Shown here in pieces: positions 44,992 through 53,502 of a stretch of 64,000 nucleotides of DNA. The DNA comes from Kaistia soli DSM 19436 (GTDB lineage: Bacteria; Pseudomonadota; Alphaproteobacteria; Rhizobiales; Kaistiaceae). The stretch's first letter is position 1. Every line of letters starts with the position of its first letter. Location of the stretch: NCBI RefSeq assembly GCF_900129325.1, contig NZ_FQUP01000006.1, forward strand, positions 124,001 through 188,000, read 5' to 3'. The translations under genes and the position numbers were made by a program. The notes under the pieces were generated by a model that was not told where the DNA came from, did not search any database, and saw nothing but the letters and a program-made list of their open reading frames with translations.

Positions 44992-46344
44992 TCAGCCCGC
45001 GCTCAAAGCGCGATGAATGGATTCCGCGGCGATGCGACCATCGGCGACGGCGGCGACTGTGAGGTCCTCGCCGGTCGCGGCACAGTCACCGCCGGCCCAG
45101 ACGCCCGCGAGCGTCGTGCGCCGCTCGTCATCGACGCGGATCTTGCCGCCGTCGAGCGCGATCGTCTCCGCCGAGCCATTCAGCACAGCCGGCACCAGCG
45201 TCTGGCCGATTGCCTTGAACACCATGTCGGCGGGCAGCTCGAAGGTCGCGCCGGTGCCAACGAGACGTCCGTCTAGTTCGGCCGTCTCCTCGAATACCAT
45301 GCCGGCAACGCGGCCGTCCTCGACGACGAGGCGCAGCGGCTTGGCGTTGGTGCGGATCACGACGCCGCTGGTGGCGGCGAGCTCCTGCTCATAGAGCGAG
45401 GCGCCCATCTTGTCGGACCCGCGCCGGTAGACCATCGTCACTTCCTTGGCCCCGAGGCGTTTCGACTGCACGGCGACATCTACCGCCGTCATGCCGCCGC
45501 CGATCACCACCACACGGCCACCGACCGGCAGCGTGCCGAGATCCTCGGCCTGGCGGAGATCGGCGATATAATCGACGGCATCCGCGACTCCGGGCAGGGT
45601 TTCACCTTCGAGCACCAGCGCGTTGACGCCGGCAAGGCCCATGCCGAGGAACACGGCGTCATAGGCGCTCCGAAGATCGGCGAGTTGGACGTCGCGGCCA
45701 AGCGCCTTGCCATGCTCGACGGTTATGCCGCCGATGGAGAGGATGAATTCGACCTCGTCCTGCGCGAAGTCATCCGGCACCTTGTAAGCAGCGATGCCAT
45801 ATTCATTGAGGCCGCCGGCCTTCTGGCGCGCATCATAAATGACGACATCGTGGCCATGCATGGCGAGACGGTGCGCCGCGGCGAGGCCGGCCGGGCCGCC
45901 GCCGACGACGGCGACGCGCTTGCCGGTCGGCGCCGCGCGTTCGAAGGGTTGCTCGCCCTCCTCGTCCATCAGCGTATCGGTGGCATAGCGCTGCAGGAGG
46001 CCGATCTTGACCGGCTTACCTTCTGCTGCTTCGCGGACACAGGCCTCTTCGCACAGCGTCTCGGTCGGGCAGACGCGGGCGCACATGCCGCCGAGGATGT
46101 TCTGCGACAGGATCGTCTCCGCCGAGCCGATCGGATTGTCGGTCAGGATCTGGCGGATGAAGAGCGGAATATCGATGGTGGTCGGACACGCCTTCACGCA
46201 GGGTGCATCATAGCAGAAATAGCAGCGATCCGCCTCGACCAACGCCTCATGGCGGCCCAGCGGAGGATGGATGTCGCTGAAGTTGGCGGCATATTGCTCG
46301 GGCGACAAACGGCCCGTAGCGATGTCCGGCGCTCTGGTCGCCAT
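44992..46344 (-). CDS. preT: NAD-dependent dihydropyrimidine dehydrogenase subunit PreT
   Basis: A 450-residue flavoprotein partner of PreA that transfers electrons from NADH. The N-terminal Fe-S region (CYFCYDAPCVKACPT, CARVCPTETLCEEAC) is followed by FAD-binding GGGPAGLAAAH and NADH-binding GGGMTAVDVA, as in glutamate-synthase small-chain proteins. ATG 46344 (GAGGGAGA upstream) is preferred over GTG 46350. A RutR-like palindrome lies about 90 bases upstream. Confidence 0.94.
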   Translation of the reverse strand: MATRAPDIATGRLSPEQYAANFSDIHPPLGRHEALVEADRCYFCYDAPCVKACPTTIDIPLFIRQILTDNPIGSAETILSQNILGGMCARVCPTETLCEEACVREAAEGKPVKIGLLQRYATDTLMDEEGEQPFERAAPTGKRVAVVGGGPAGLAAAHRLAMHGHDVVIYDARQKAGGLNEYGIAAYKVPDDFAQDEVEFILSIGGITVEHGKALGRDVQLADLRSAYDAVFLGMGLAGVNALVLEGETLPGVADAVDYIADLRQAEDLGTLPVGGRVVVIGGGMTAVDVAVQSKRLGAKEVTMVYRRGSDKMGASLYEQELAATSGVVIRTNAKPLRLVVEDGRVAGMVFEETAELDGRLVGTGATFELPADMVFKAIGQTLVPAVLNGSAETIALDGGKIRVDDERRTTLAGVWAGGDCAATGEDLTVAAVADGRIAAESIHRALSAG

Positions 46345-46433
46345 GATCACTCTCCCTCGCGGCCCCTCGGCCGATCCCTGGCCCGGTCAGCTGCGCGCCC
46401 TCTTACTGTGACGTCGCGCCGGCCGGAAAACTC

Positions 46434-46449
46434 TTGATCATTTGGACAA
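46434..46449 (-). promoter_or_regulatory. RutR-like operator upstream of preT
   Basis: TTGATCATTTGGACAA matches the enterobacterial RutR box TTGACCA-N2-TGGTCAA at 12 of 14 defined positions. It sits about 90 bases before preT, while the window's RutR-like TetR gene is at 41163. The consensus is from E. coli and may differ in this lineage. Confidence 0.5.
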
Positions 46450-46476
46450 ATTCCAGAACGGCCGTCAAGGCGTGGA

Positions 46477-46507
46477 TTCGAGCAATTCCAATCTACGAAT
46501 GCTCGAA
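46477..46507. repeat. 8-bp inverted repeat upstream of preT
   Basis: TTCGAGCA (46477-46484) and TGCTCGAA (46500-46507) flank a 15-base AT-richer spacer between preT and the DUF2798 gene. There is no T tract. It may be an operator or a weak hairpin; function unknown. Confidence 0.3.
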
Positions 46508-46566
46508 AATGCAGCATGAACAGCCCGAAGGCTGAGCGGGACGCATCGAGCGCCCTGCTTAGGGTG

Positions 46567-46797
46567 TCAGCGCGCCGCCGGCTCCACGATCAGCCCGACG
46601 ATCCGGCGCACGAAGGGCAGGATGATGAGCAGGACGGGGAAGGCGATCAGCCAGGACAGGCCCCAGGCGACCGCCCAGCGAAGCGGGAAGTCCGGCGTGA
46701 GGCCCAGCCCCTTCAGCGTCGAAACGGCCGAAACCGTTCCGCACATGAAGATCGACAGGATCAAGGGAAAAACGAGAGCACCGTAGCGGGCAGGCAC
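46567..46797 (-). CDS. DUF2798 family small membrane protein
   Basis: A 76-residue protein with two membrane helices (LVFPLILSIFMCGTVSAVS and WGLSWLIAFPVLLIILPFV) ending in VRRIVGLIVEPAAR, the DUF2798 pattern. The likely start is GTG at 46797. Function unknown. Confidence 0.75.
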   Translation of the reverse strand: MPARYGALVFPLILSIFMCGTVSAVSTLKGLGLTPDFPLRWAVAWGLSWLIAFPVLLIILPFVRRIVGLIVEPAAR

Positions 46798-46955
46798 TCT
46801 GCGGCCGGGGCGCGGGGAGATTGGATCGTCATGATCAGGTCCGTAAGGTTGCGCCGTGCGCCCGTCGGCAAGCCGACACGACCCACGGCGTGGGTCTTTG
46901 AGCGCGTTGATTGACGGTAACGCTTACGGTTCGACGCATCGCGACGAAGCGCGGC

Positions 46956-47729
46956 TTAGGGCAAGGACGAACGGGCTGGCAAGCCCGCCTCGCGTACAGG
47001 ACCATCCGCGATCAACAGCTTGGCGAGGGAGGCCGGCGCCGCGGGATGCTCGACGAGATCGAGCCCGCCGAGAAGATCGACGATATGCGCCTCCATCAGC
47101 GCGGCCGCGCCCGCTGCATCGCCCGCGGCGAGCGCCGCGATCAGGGCACCATGGGCCGGCGTCGCGCAGGTCGCCTCCTTGCGTCGCCAATAGAGCGAGA
47201 TGATCAGCGAGGAGCGCGCGACGAGTTCGCGCACGAAGCCGGCGAAGACCGGTTGGCTGGCGATCTCGGCAATCATGATGTGGAAGCTGCCGGAGAGAAC
47301 GATTGCCCGGCGATGGTCTCCACCGTGCAGCGCCTGATGTTCGGCTTCGACCTCCGCACTGAGCGCCTCGAGTTGAGCCGGCGTCGCGCGACCCGCCGCG
47401 GCGCTTGCGACGCGTGGCTCGATCAACTGGCGCGCTTCGAAAACGCTACGCGCCTCGGCAACGGTCGGCTGAGCGACGATGGCGCCGCGATTGGGCTCGA
47501 TATGCACGACGCCTTCATGCGACAGCGCCTCGAGCGCCGAGCGGACGATGGTGCGGCTGGCGCCATAGACCGCGCCGATTTCGTCCTCGGGAAGGCGCGT
47601 GCCGGGCGTGAGACGGTGATCGAGAATGGCCGAGAGCAGCTCGCGATAGACGATCGCCGCCCGCGCGCTGCGCAGCGGGATACGGCGCTCCATCGCAGAG
47701 TGGGAAGCCACGCGATCGTCGCTCGGCAT
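46956..47729 (-). CDS. GntR family transcriptional regulator (FCD type)
   Basis: A 257-residue regulator with an N-terminal winged HTH (IVYRELLSAILDHRLTPGTR, then IGAVYGASRTIVRSALEAL, about residues 23-80) and a C-terminal FCD ligand domain (about 95-225) with the helix-borne metal or ligand positions (ARQLIEPRVA, FHIMIAEI). GGAAAGGG precedes ATG 47729. It diverges from an ABC importer operon, and the space between them contains a 12-bp GTATAC-centred palindrome. Confidence 0.9.
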   Translation of the reverse strand: MPSDDRVASHSAMERRIPLRSARAAIVYRELLSAILDHRLTPGTRLPEDEIGAVYGASRTIVRSALEALSHEGVVHIEPNRGAIVAQPTVAEARSVFEARQLIEPRVASAAAGRATPAQLEALSAEVEAEHQALHGGDHRRAIVLSGSFHIMIAEIASQPVFAGFVRELVARSSLIISLYWRRKEATCATPAHGALIAALAAGDAAGAAALMEAHIVDLLGGLDLVEHPAAPASLAKLLIADGPVREAGLPARSSLP

Positions 47730-47821
47730 TGTCGCCCTTTCCAGGATCGGCACAGGAAGAGCCCTCACGCCGAACCGCTTCGGCAAGAATAATGGAGGGC
47801 GAGCGACGGGCAAAGATCGCG

Positions 47822-47833
47822 ATCGTATACGAT
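47822..47833. promoter_or_regulatory. palindromic GntR/FCD-type operator
   Basis: ATCGTATACGAT is a perfect 12-base palindrome in the 291-base space between the divergent gntR and ABC-importer genes. GTATAC-centred sites are typical of FadR/FCD-subfamily regulators. I found nothing else decisive in this spacer. Confidence 0.55.
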
Positions 47834-48020
47834 TGAGGCAATCGATCGTCTCCAACGCTGAATCTTTGTGCATGCGCATGAAAGCGGCGCAGGGTCGCGT
47901 TGCGACCTCTCAAAGGCGGGAAAACCGCGGTGCGCAAGGCGTTTGTAGCCGTGCCCGCCGATCCGGGAGGCTTGGCACACGACTTGCGATTGAAGGTGCT
48001 GGCCCCCAACGGAGACGACG

Positions 48021-49001
48021 ATGGCACGCCCCGCCGATCTTGAACTCGCATCCGTCACCAAACGCTACGGCGACACGACAGCCGTCGACAGCATTAACCT
48101 GAAGATCAAGGCCGGAACCTATTGCTGCCTCCTCGGCCCCTCGGGCTGCGGCAAATCCTCGACGCTGCGCATGATCGCGGGGCATGAAAGTGTATCGGAC
48201 GGCGACATCGTGCTCGGGCCCGAGGTCGTCAACACGCTGCCGCCCGCCAAGCGCGGCACGGCGATGATGTTCCAGTCCTATGCGCTATTTCCCCATCTCT
48301 CGGCCCGGGACAATGTCGCCTTCCCGTTGCGCATGAAGGGCATGAACAAGGTCGATCGGTCGATCCGCGCCACCGAGGCGCTGAAGATGGTCGACATGGA
48401 GCGGTATCAGGCGCGCCTGCCCAGCCAATTGTCCGGCGGCCAGCAGCAGCGCGTGGCGCTCGCCCGCGCGCTCGTCACCGATCCGCAGATCCTCTTGCTC
48501 GACGAGCCGCTTTCGGCGCTTGACCCGTTCCTCAAGGTGCGCGTGCGCGCCGAGCTGAAGCGCTTCCAGCGCGAACTCGGCATCTCCTTCATTCATGTGA
48601 CGCACAGCCAGGAAGAGGCGATGGCGCTCGCCGACCTCGTGATCATCATGAACAACGGCCGGATCGAGCAGGCCGGCGCGCCGCGCGACATCTTCAATTC
48701 GCCGGCAACGGAATTCGTCGCCCGCTTCATTGGCGGCCACAACATCATGCCCGACGAGGGCCGCAAGATCAGCATCCGCTCCGACCGGCTGCAGATTTCA
48801 AGCGGCGGCCACGGCACGCCGGCTGTGGTCCGCGACGTCGAATATCAAGGCATCGCCGTCCATGTCAGCCTCGCCACGGAAACTGGCGTCGAAATGATGG
48901 CGATCGTGCCGGAACGCATCTTCTACAGCCACCCCTTCGAGGCTGGCGAGGCGGTCAAGGTCCACTGGGATCCGGCCGATATCCACGAGCTCGCCGCCTA
49001 G
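48021..49001 (+). CDS. polyamine-type ABC transporter ATPase
   Basis: A 326-residue ATPase with Walker A GPSGCGKSS, signature LSGGQQQR, Walker B LLLDEP and H-loop THSQ. Its C-terminal TOBE region is shorter than in the window's other PotA-like protein. It is the first gene of an importer operon (48021-53003) that diverges from gntR. Confidence 0.92.
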   Translation: MARPADLELASVTKRYGDTTAVDSINLKIKAGTYCCLLGPSGCGKSSTLRMIAGHESVSDGDIVLGPEVVNTLPPAKRGTAMMFQSYALFPHLSARDNVAFPLRMKGMNKVDRSIRATEALKMVDMERYQARLPSQLSGGQQQRVALARALVTDPQILLLDEPLSALDPFLKVRVRAELKRFQRELGISFIHVTHSQEEAMALADLVIIMNNGRIEQAGAPRDIFNSPATEFVARFIGGHNIMPDEGRKISIRSDRLQISSGGHGTPAVVRDVEYQGIAVHVSLATETGVEMMAIVPERIFYSHPFEAGEAVKVHWDPADIHELAA

Positions 49002-49034
49002 CGGCATCATCTTCCACCAGAGGAGAAACATCCC

Positions 49035-50315
49035 ATGAAGAAGACCGATAATGTCGGGATCTCGCGCCGCACGCTGCTGAAGGGCTCGGCGATTACAGCC
49101 GGCTTCATCGGCACCACCGTCGTCACAGGCTTCCCGGCCGTCCATGCCGACGAACCGATCACGCTGCGCTATCTCTCGACGGCGACCAACCAGTCGCCCG
49201 CCATCGCCGCCAAGGCCAAGGAAGTGCTCGGCATCAACATCGAGTATGTGACCGTCACCACCGACGACGTCACCAAGCGCATCCTGACGCAGCCGGATTC
49301 GTTCGACCTCGTCGACAGCGAGTATTTCCAGCTCAAGAACCTCATCCCCTCGGGCAGCCTCGTCGGTATCGACGCCAAGAAGATCAAGCTCGTCGACAAG
49401 CTGGTTCCCGCGCTGACGCAGGGCAAGGTCAACGGCAAGTCCATCGGCGACCAGGGCACGGCGCCGCACAAGGTGTTTTATCTCGAGAAGCAGCGCGGCA
49501 AGACCTTCGCCAGCGAGCCGACCGACTGGATCACCCTGATCCCGACCACCTACAATGCCGATACGCTCGGTATCCGCCCTGACCTGATCAAGCGCCCGAT
49601 CGACAGCTGGGCAGAACTGCTGAACCCGGAATTCAAGGGCAAGGCCGCGATCCTCAACATCCCCTCGATCGGCATCATGGACGCCGCGATGGTCAACGAG
49701 GCGATGGGCCTCGTAAAGTATGGCGACAAGGGCAACATGACCAAGGAGGAGATCGACAAGACGATCGCCACCTTGATCGAAGCCAAGAAGGCCGGCCAGT
49801 TCCGCGCGTTCTGGTCGGACTTCAACGAGAGCGTCAATCTGATGGCCTCGGGCGAGACCGTCATCCAGTCGATGTGGTCTCCGGCCGTCACCGCCGTGCG
49901 CCTCAAGGGCATCCCCTGCACCTTCCAGCCGCTCAAGGAAGGCTATCGCGCCTGGGCCGCCGGTTTCGGCCTGCCGAAGACGCTCAAGGGCAAGAAGCTC
50001 GACGCCGCCTATGAGTTCATCAACTGGTTCCTCTCCGGCTGGGCCGGCGCCTATCTGAACCGCCAGGGCTACTACGCGGCCGTTCTGGAGACGGCGAAGG
50101 AAAACATGCAGCCCTATGAGTGGGCGTTCTGGATGGAAGGCAAGCCCGCCGAGAAGGACATCATGGGTCCCGACGGCGGCCTGCTTGAAAAGGCCGGCAC
50201 GATCCGCGATGGCGGCTCCTACGACACGCGCATGGGCGCCGTCGCCTGCTGGAACTCGATCATGGATGAGAACGCCTACATGGTTCAGAAGTGGAACGAG
50301 TTCATCGCCGCCTGA
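49035..50315 (+). CDS. polyamine-type ABC transporter substrate-binding protein
   Basis: A 426-residue periplasmic receptor with a twin-arginine leader (ISRRTLLKGSAITAGFIG, cleavage near VHADE) and a PotD-type two-lobe domain (FDLVDSEYFQLKNLI, YNADTLGI, SWAELLNPEFKGKAA). It lacks the usual VYSWxxY start of true PotD, beginning ITLRYLSTATNQSP instead. AGGAG precedes the ATG. The adjacent racemase-like gene suggests a hydantoin, amino acid or related amide as ligand; this is inference. Confidence 0.9.
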   Translation: MKKTDNVGISRRTLLKGSAITAGFIGTTVVTGFPAVHADEPITLRYLSTATNQSPAIAAKAKEVLGINIEYVTVTTDDVTKRILTQPDSFDLVDSEYFQLKNLIPSGSLVGIDAKKIKLVDKLVPALTQGKVNGKSIGDQGTAPHKVFYLEKQRGKTFASEPTDWITLIPTTYNADTLGIRPDLIKRPIDSWAELLNPEFKGKAAILNIPSIGIMDAAMVNEAMGLVKYGDKGNMTKEEIDKTIATLIEAKKAGQFRAFWSDFNESVNLMASGETVIQSMWSPAVTAVRLKGIPCTFQPLKEGYRAWAAGFGLPKTLKGKKLDAAYEFINWFLSGWAGAYLNRQGYYAAVLETAKENMQPYEWAFWMEGKPAEKDIMGPDGGLLEKAGTIRDGGSYDTRMGAVACWNSIMDENAYMVQKWNEFIAA

Positions 50316-50421
50316 TCTGATGCGCCCGGCAGGCTTCGGCCTGCCGGGTCCGACCAAGGTGCGGACGCGAGCATCGTGACCGCTCCGATCGACATGCAAG
50401 ACGGACGGAGACACCTCGCCC

Positions 50422-51303
50422 ATGCTGGACGTGAAATCGCGCTGGACGCCCTATTGGCAAGCCGCGCCGCTCGCCTTCGTCTTCTTCGTCTTCTTCGTCC
50501 TGCCGCTCGCCATCACCTTCATGGTGAGCTTCTGGACTTATACCGGCTATTCGATCACGCCGGCCTTCGTCGCCGACAACTATGTCACGGCCTTCGACAA
50601 GTGCTTCGCGAGCCTGCCGGACCTCTGCACGACGTTCCGGACTTATCTTTCGACGCTGAAATTCTGCCTGATGGTCTGGCTGATCACCCTCGTGCTCGGC
50701 TTCACCATCGCTTACTACCTCGTCTTCGAGATCAAGTCGCCGACGACGCGGATCGTGCTGGCGCTGCTGACGACCATCCCGTTCTGGACCTCGAACGTCA
50801 TCCGCATGATCTCGTGGATCCCGCTGCTCGGCCGCAACGGCCTGATCAACCAGGCGCTGATGAATGCCGGCATCACGTCGCAACCAGTCGACTGGCTGCT
50901 CTATTCGAGCTTCTCGGTGACGCTGTCGCTGGTGCATATCAACACGGTCTTCATGATCGTGCCGATCCTCAATTCAATGTCGCGCATCGACAAGTCGCTG
51001 ATCGAGGCCGCCTATGACAATGGTGCTGGCGCCTGGCAGACGATCTGGAACGTCATCATACCGCTGTCGAAGACCGGCATCGCCATCGGCTCGATCTTCG
51101 TCATCACCGTCGTGATGGGCGACTTCATCTCGATCGGCCTGATGGGCGGCCAGCAGATCGCCTCGGCCGGCAAGGTGATCGAGACGCAGATCACCGCGCT
51201 GCAATTCCCGATCGCCGCCGCCAATGCGATCGTGCTGCTGGCGGTCGTGCTGATGATCGTGTGGACGCTGCTGCGCTTCGTCGACATTCGCAAGGAGCTC
51301 TGA
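50422..51303 (+). CDS. ABC transporter permease (PotB-like)
   Basis: A 293-residue permease with six helices. PotB-type segments include TTIPFWTSNVIRMISWIPLLG and the EAA loop IEAAYDNGAGAWQTIWNVIIP. It lies 3 bases before the second permease. Confidence 0.92.
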   Translation: MLDVKSRWTPYWQAAPLAFVFFVFFVLPLAITFMVSFWTYTGYSITPAFVADNYVTAFDKCFASLPDLCTTFRTYLSTLKFCLMVWLITLVLGFTIAYYLVFEIKSPTTRIVLALLTTIPFWTSNVIRMISWIPLLGRNGLINQALMNAGITSQPVDWLLYSSFSVTLSLVHINTVFMIVPILNSMSRIDKSLIEAAYDNGAGAWQTIWNVIIPLSKTGIAIGSIFVITVVMGDFISIGLMGGQQIASAGKVIETQITALQFPIAAANAIVLLAVVLMIVWTLLRFVDIRKEL

Positions 51304-51306
51304 GCG

Positions 51307-52263
51307 ATGACCGAGTCCCGCTCGCGCACGTTCTACGTCCTCTCGGCGATCTTCGCGCTCTATGTGCTGTTCCTCTACGGCCCGACAATCACAATTCTCG
51401 TGCTCTCGTTCCAGGGCCCGAGCGGCGGCATGACCTTCCCGATGAATGGCGTCTCGCTGCACTGGTTCCATAATCTATGGGCCGGCATCGGCGTGCCGAA
51501 CGTCGTAGACGCCCTGGTGAACTCGCTGAAGCTCGGCATCGTCGTGACCATCATCACCGTGGTGATCTCGATCCTCGCCGGCTATGCGTTCCGCCGCCGT
51601 TTCCGCGGTCAGGACACGCTGTTCTTCACGGCGATCGCCAGCTTGATCCTGCCCTCGATCGTCGTGTCGCTCGGCATCGCGCTCGAGTTCCAGCTCTTCA
51701 ACCAGACGATCACCGGCTTTGGTGACAGCCTCGTCGACAACTATGTCGACATCGAGAACCCGACCGGCTGGACCAATTTCCTCGGCTTCATCGGCACATC
51801 GATCCAGGACAATTTCCAGACGTTGATGGGCTTGTTCAGTTCCGGGCTCGGCGCGCATCTCACCTGGACGCTGCCTTTCGGCCTTTTGATCATGTTCGCG
51901 GTCTTCAACCGCTTCAATCCAGCCTATGAGGAAGCAGCGCGCGATCTCGGCGCCTCGCCCTGGCAGACCTTCCGCTTCGTCGTCCTGCCGATGATCCTGC
52001 CTTCGCTGGTCGGTGTGGCGCTATTCGGCTTCACCCTGTCCTGGGACGAGATCGCCCGTTCCAGCCAGGCGGTCGGCTCGGCCAACACGTTGCCACTGAC
52101 CCTGCGCGGCCTCACCACGACGGTAACAACGCCAGTGATCTATGCGCTCGGCACGGTAACGACCGCCGTCTCCTTCGCCGTCATCGGTACCGCCATTGCC
52201 ACGCTGCTGATCGTGCAGGCCCGCCGCCGTCGGCATGGATCGGACGCCGGCCGGGGCGTATAA
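51307..52263 (+). CDS. ABC transporter permease (PotC-like)
   Basis: A 318-residue permease with about six helices, the EAA loop YEEAARDLGASPWQTFRFVVLP and the following GFTLSWDEIARSSQ typical of PotC. A basic C-terminal tail is present. The racemase-like gene starts 8 bases after its stop. Confidence 0.92.
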   Translation: MTESRSRTFYVLSAIFALYVLFLYGPTITILVLSFQGPSGGMTFPMNGVSLHWFHNLWAGIGVPNVVDALVNSLKLGIVVTIITVVISILAGYAFRRRFRGQDTLFFTAIASLILPSIVVSLGIALEFQLFNQTITGFGDSLVDNYVDIENPTGWTNFLGFIGTSIQDNFQTLMGLFSSGLGAHLTWTLPFGLLIMFAVFNRFNPAYEEAARDLGASPWQTFRFVVLPMILPSLVGVALFGFTLSWDEIARSSQAVGSANTLPLTLRGLTTTVTTPVIYALGTVTTAVSFAVIGTAIATLLIVQARRRRHGSDAGRGV

Positions 52264-52271
52264 CGCGCTTC

Positions 52272-53003
52272 ATGCGCATTCAGATCATCAATCCGGGCAG
52301 CGCGCCCGGCACCACGGCACGGATCGCGGCAGCTGGTCGCGCCTTTGCTTCCCGCGGCACCGAGGTCATCGCCGTTCCGGCCACGGACGCACCGGCCTCG
52401 ATCGAGGGGCCGGTCGAGGCCGCGCTGGCGCTGGCCGGACTTGTCGAGCAGGTCGCGCGCGGGGAGAGCGACGGGGTTTCCGGCCATATCATCGCCGCCT
52501 TCGATGATCCCGGCCTCGATGCGGCCCGCTCGCTCGCCCGGGCGCCGGTGATCGGCATCGGCGAGGCGGCGTTCCATCTTGCAAGTCTCGTCGCCGGCCG
52601 CTTCACGGTGATCACGACGCATGCGCGGACCGTGCCGCTTATCGAGCACAACCTCGTCCGCTACGGCTTCAGCGCCCGCTGCGTTCGGGTGCGCGTCGCG
52701 GAAATATCGCTGCACTCTCTCGACGACCTTCATTCGGCGGCGCGGGACCGCATCTCTGCCGAAATCGACCGCGCCATTCGCGAGGATCGGTCGGAGGCGA
52801 TTGTCCTTGGCACTGCGGGTCTCGCAGATCTTGCCCGATCGCTGTCGAGCGAGCATGGCCTTCCGGTCATCGAAGGAGTCTCGGCGGCCGTGCGCCTCGT
52901 CGAAAGCCTGGTTTCGCTCGGGCTTGCCACGTCGAAGATCGGCGGATGGGCGCCGCCACGGCGCAAGTCCCTGCCCGCGCGCCTTTCCGGACTCGGCGAT
53001 TGA
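52272..53003 (+). CDS. hydantoin racemase-like protein lacking both catalytic cysteines
   Basis: A 243-residue member of the Asp/Glu/hydantoin racemase superfamily, co-linear with hydantoin racemases (INPGSAPGTTARI, AFDDPGLDAAR, PVIGIGEAAFHLAS, VLGTAGLADL). Active members use two cysteines, equivalent to Cys76 and Cys181. Here the exact positions carry Ala76 (IIAAFDDPG) and Thr181 (LGTAG). Racemisation by the two-base thiol mechanism is therefore unlikely. It is the last gene of the importer operon and may be a binding or regulatory protein or a different isomerase or lyase. Confidence 0.85.
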   Translation: MRIQIINPGSAPGTTARIAAAGRAFASRGTEVIAVPATDAPASIEGPVEAALALAGLVEQVARGESDGVSGHIIAAFDDPGLDAARSLARAPVIGIGEAAFHLASLVAGRFTVITTHARTVPLIEHNLVRYGFSARCVRVRVAEISLHSLDDLHSAARDRISAEIDRAIREDRSEAIVLGTAGLADLARSLSSEHGLPVIEGVSAAVRLVESLVSLGLATSKIGGWAPPRRKSLPARLSGLGD

Positions 53004-53012
53004 TCACGAAGC

Positions 53013-53037
53013 GGAACCGCGGCGAGGCTCGTTCATT
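53013..53037 (+). promoter_or_regulatory. possible EcfG-type promoter for the DUF883 pair
   Basis: GGAAC (53013-53017), 16 bases, CATT (53034-53037), the same form as the element upstream of nepR (GGAAC-N16-CATT). It lies 157 bases before the DUF883 gene, longer than usual, so this is tentative. Confidence 0.35.
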
Positions 53038-53068
53038 GTCCGGGAGGATGGTGCTGCCTTAACCGCGA

Positions 53069-53083
53069 CGGACAAATTGTCCG
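53069..53083. repeat. 15-bp dyad CGGACAA-A-TTGTCCG
   Basis: A perfect 7-bp-armed dyad in the leader of the DUF883 gene; a third TTGTCCG copy lies at 53036-53042. It could be an operator. There is no T tract, so it is not a terminator. Confidence 0.4.
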
Positions 53084-53193
53084 CGGCGGCACGGCGTCTA
53101 CACCACAAACGGCCGCTGCCGCGTTATAGTCACGCTGCAGCCGTCACCGGCGACCGGGCGCGCAGCAAGGCGTGACCCATTCAACAGGAGTGC

Positions 53194-53502
53194 ATGATGG
53201 CAGAAAAGACCGCGGGTTCCGAGCTCTCCGATCAGATCAAGGCGATCCAGGCGGAGCTGTTGTCCCTGACGGAGACCGTTCGCTCCTATTCCAAGGAACA
53301 TGCAGCGGCCGGGGCTGATGCGCTGCGCGATGCGGCGAGCCGGGCTGGCGATGCCGCCTATGGCGCCGCCCACGACGCGCATCGACGCGGCGAGCAGCTC
53401 GCAGAGGACCTGCAGGGCCGCATTACCGCCAACCCGCTTCCGGCCGTGCTGATCGCCGCCGGCATCGGCCTCGTCATCGGCGCCGTCCTGGGCCGCCGAT
53501 GA
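53194..53502 (+). CDS. DUF883 (YqjD/ElaB-type) membrane-anchored protein
   Basis: A 102-residue protein with a long amphipathic helix (about residues 8-72) and a single C-terminal membrane helix (AVLIAAGIGLVIGAVLG) ending in RR, the YqjD/ElaB/DUF883 pattern of inner-membrane, ribosome-associated stationary-phase proteins. CAGGAG precedes tandem ATG codons. Its stop overlaps the next start (ATGA). Confidence 0.88.
   Translation: MMAEKTAGSELSDQIKAIQAELLSLTETVRSYSKEHAAAGADALRDAASRAGDAAYGAAHDAHRRGEQLAEDLQGRITANPLPAVLIAAGIGLVIGAVLGRR

Noticed and set aside
46470-46510. tRNA-like look (GATTCGA and a stem) upstream of preT
   Set aside because: No acceptor stem, anticodon arm or full cloverleaf can be drawn; it is only an 8-bp inverted repeat.
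48798-50423. A 541-codon open frame antisense to the ABC ATPase and binding-protein genes
   Set aside because: It mirrors two well-conserved genes on the other strand, its translation is Arg/Gly/Asp-rich without any domain, and it arises from GC-rich codon bias.
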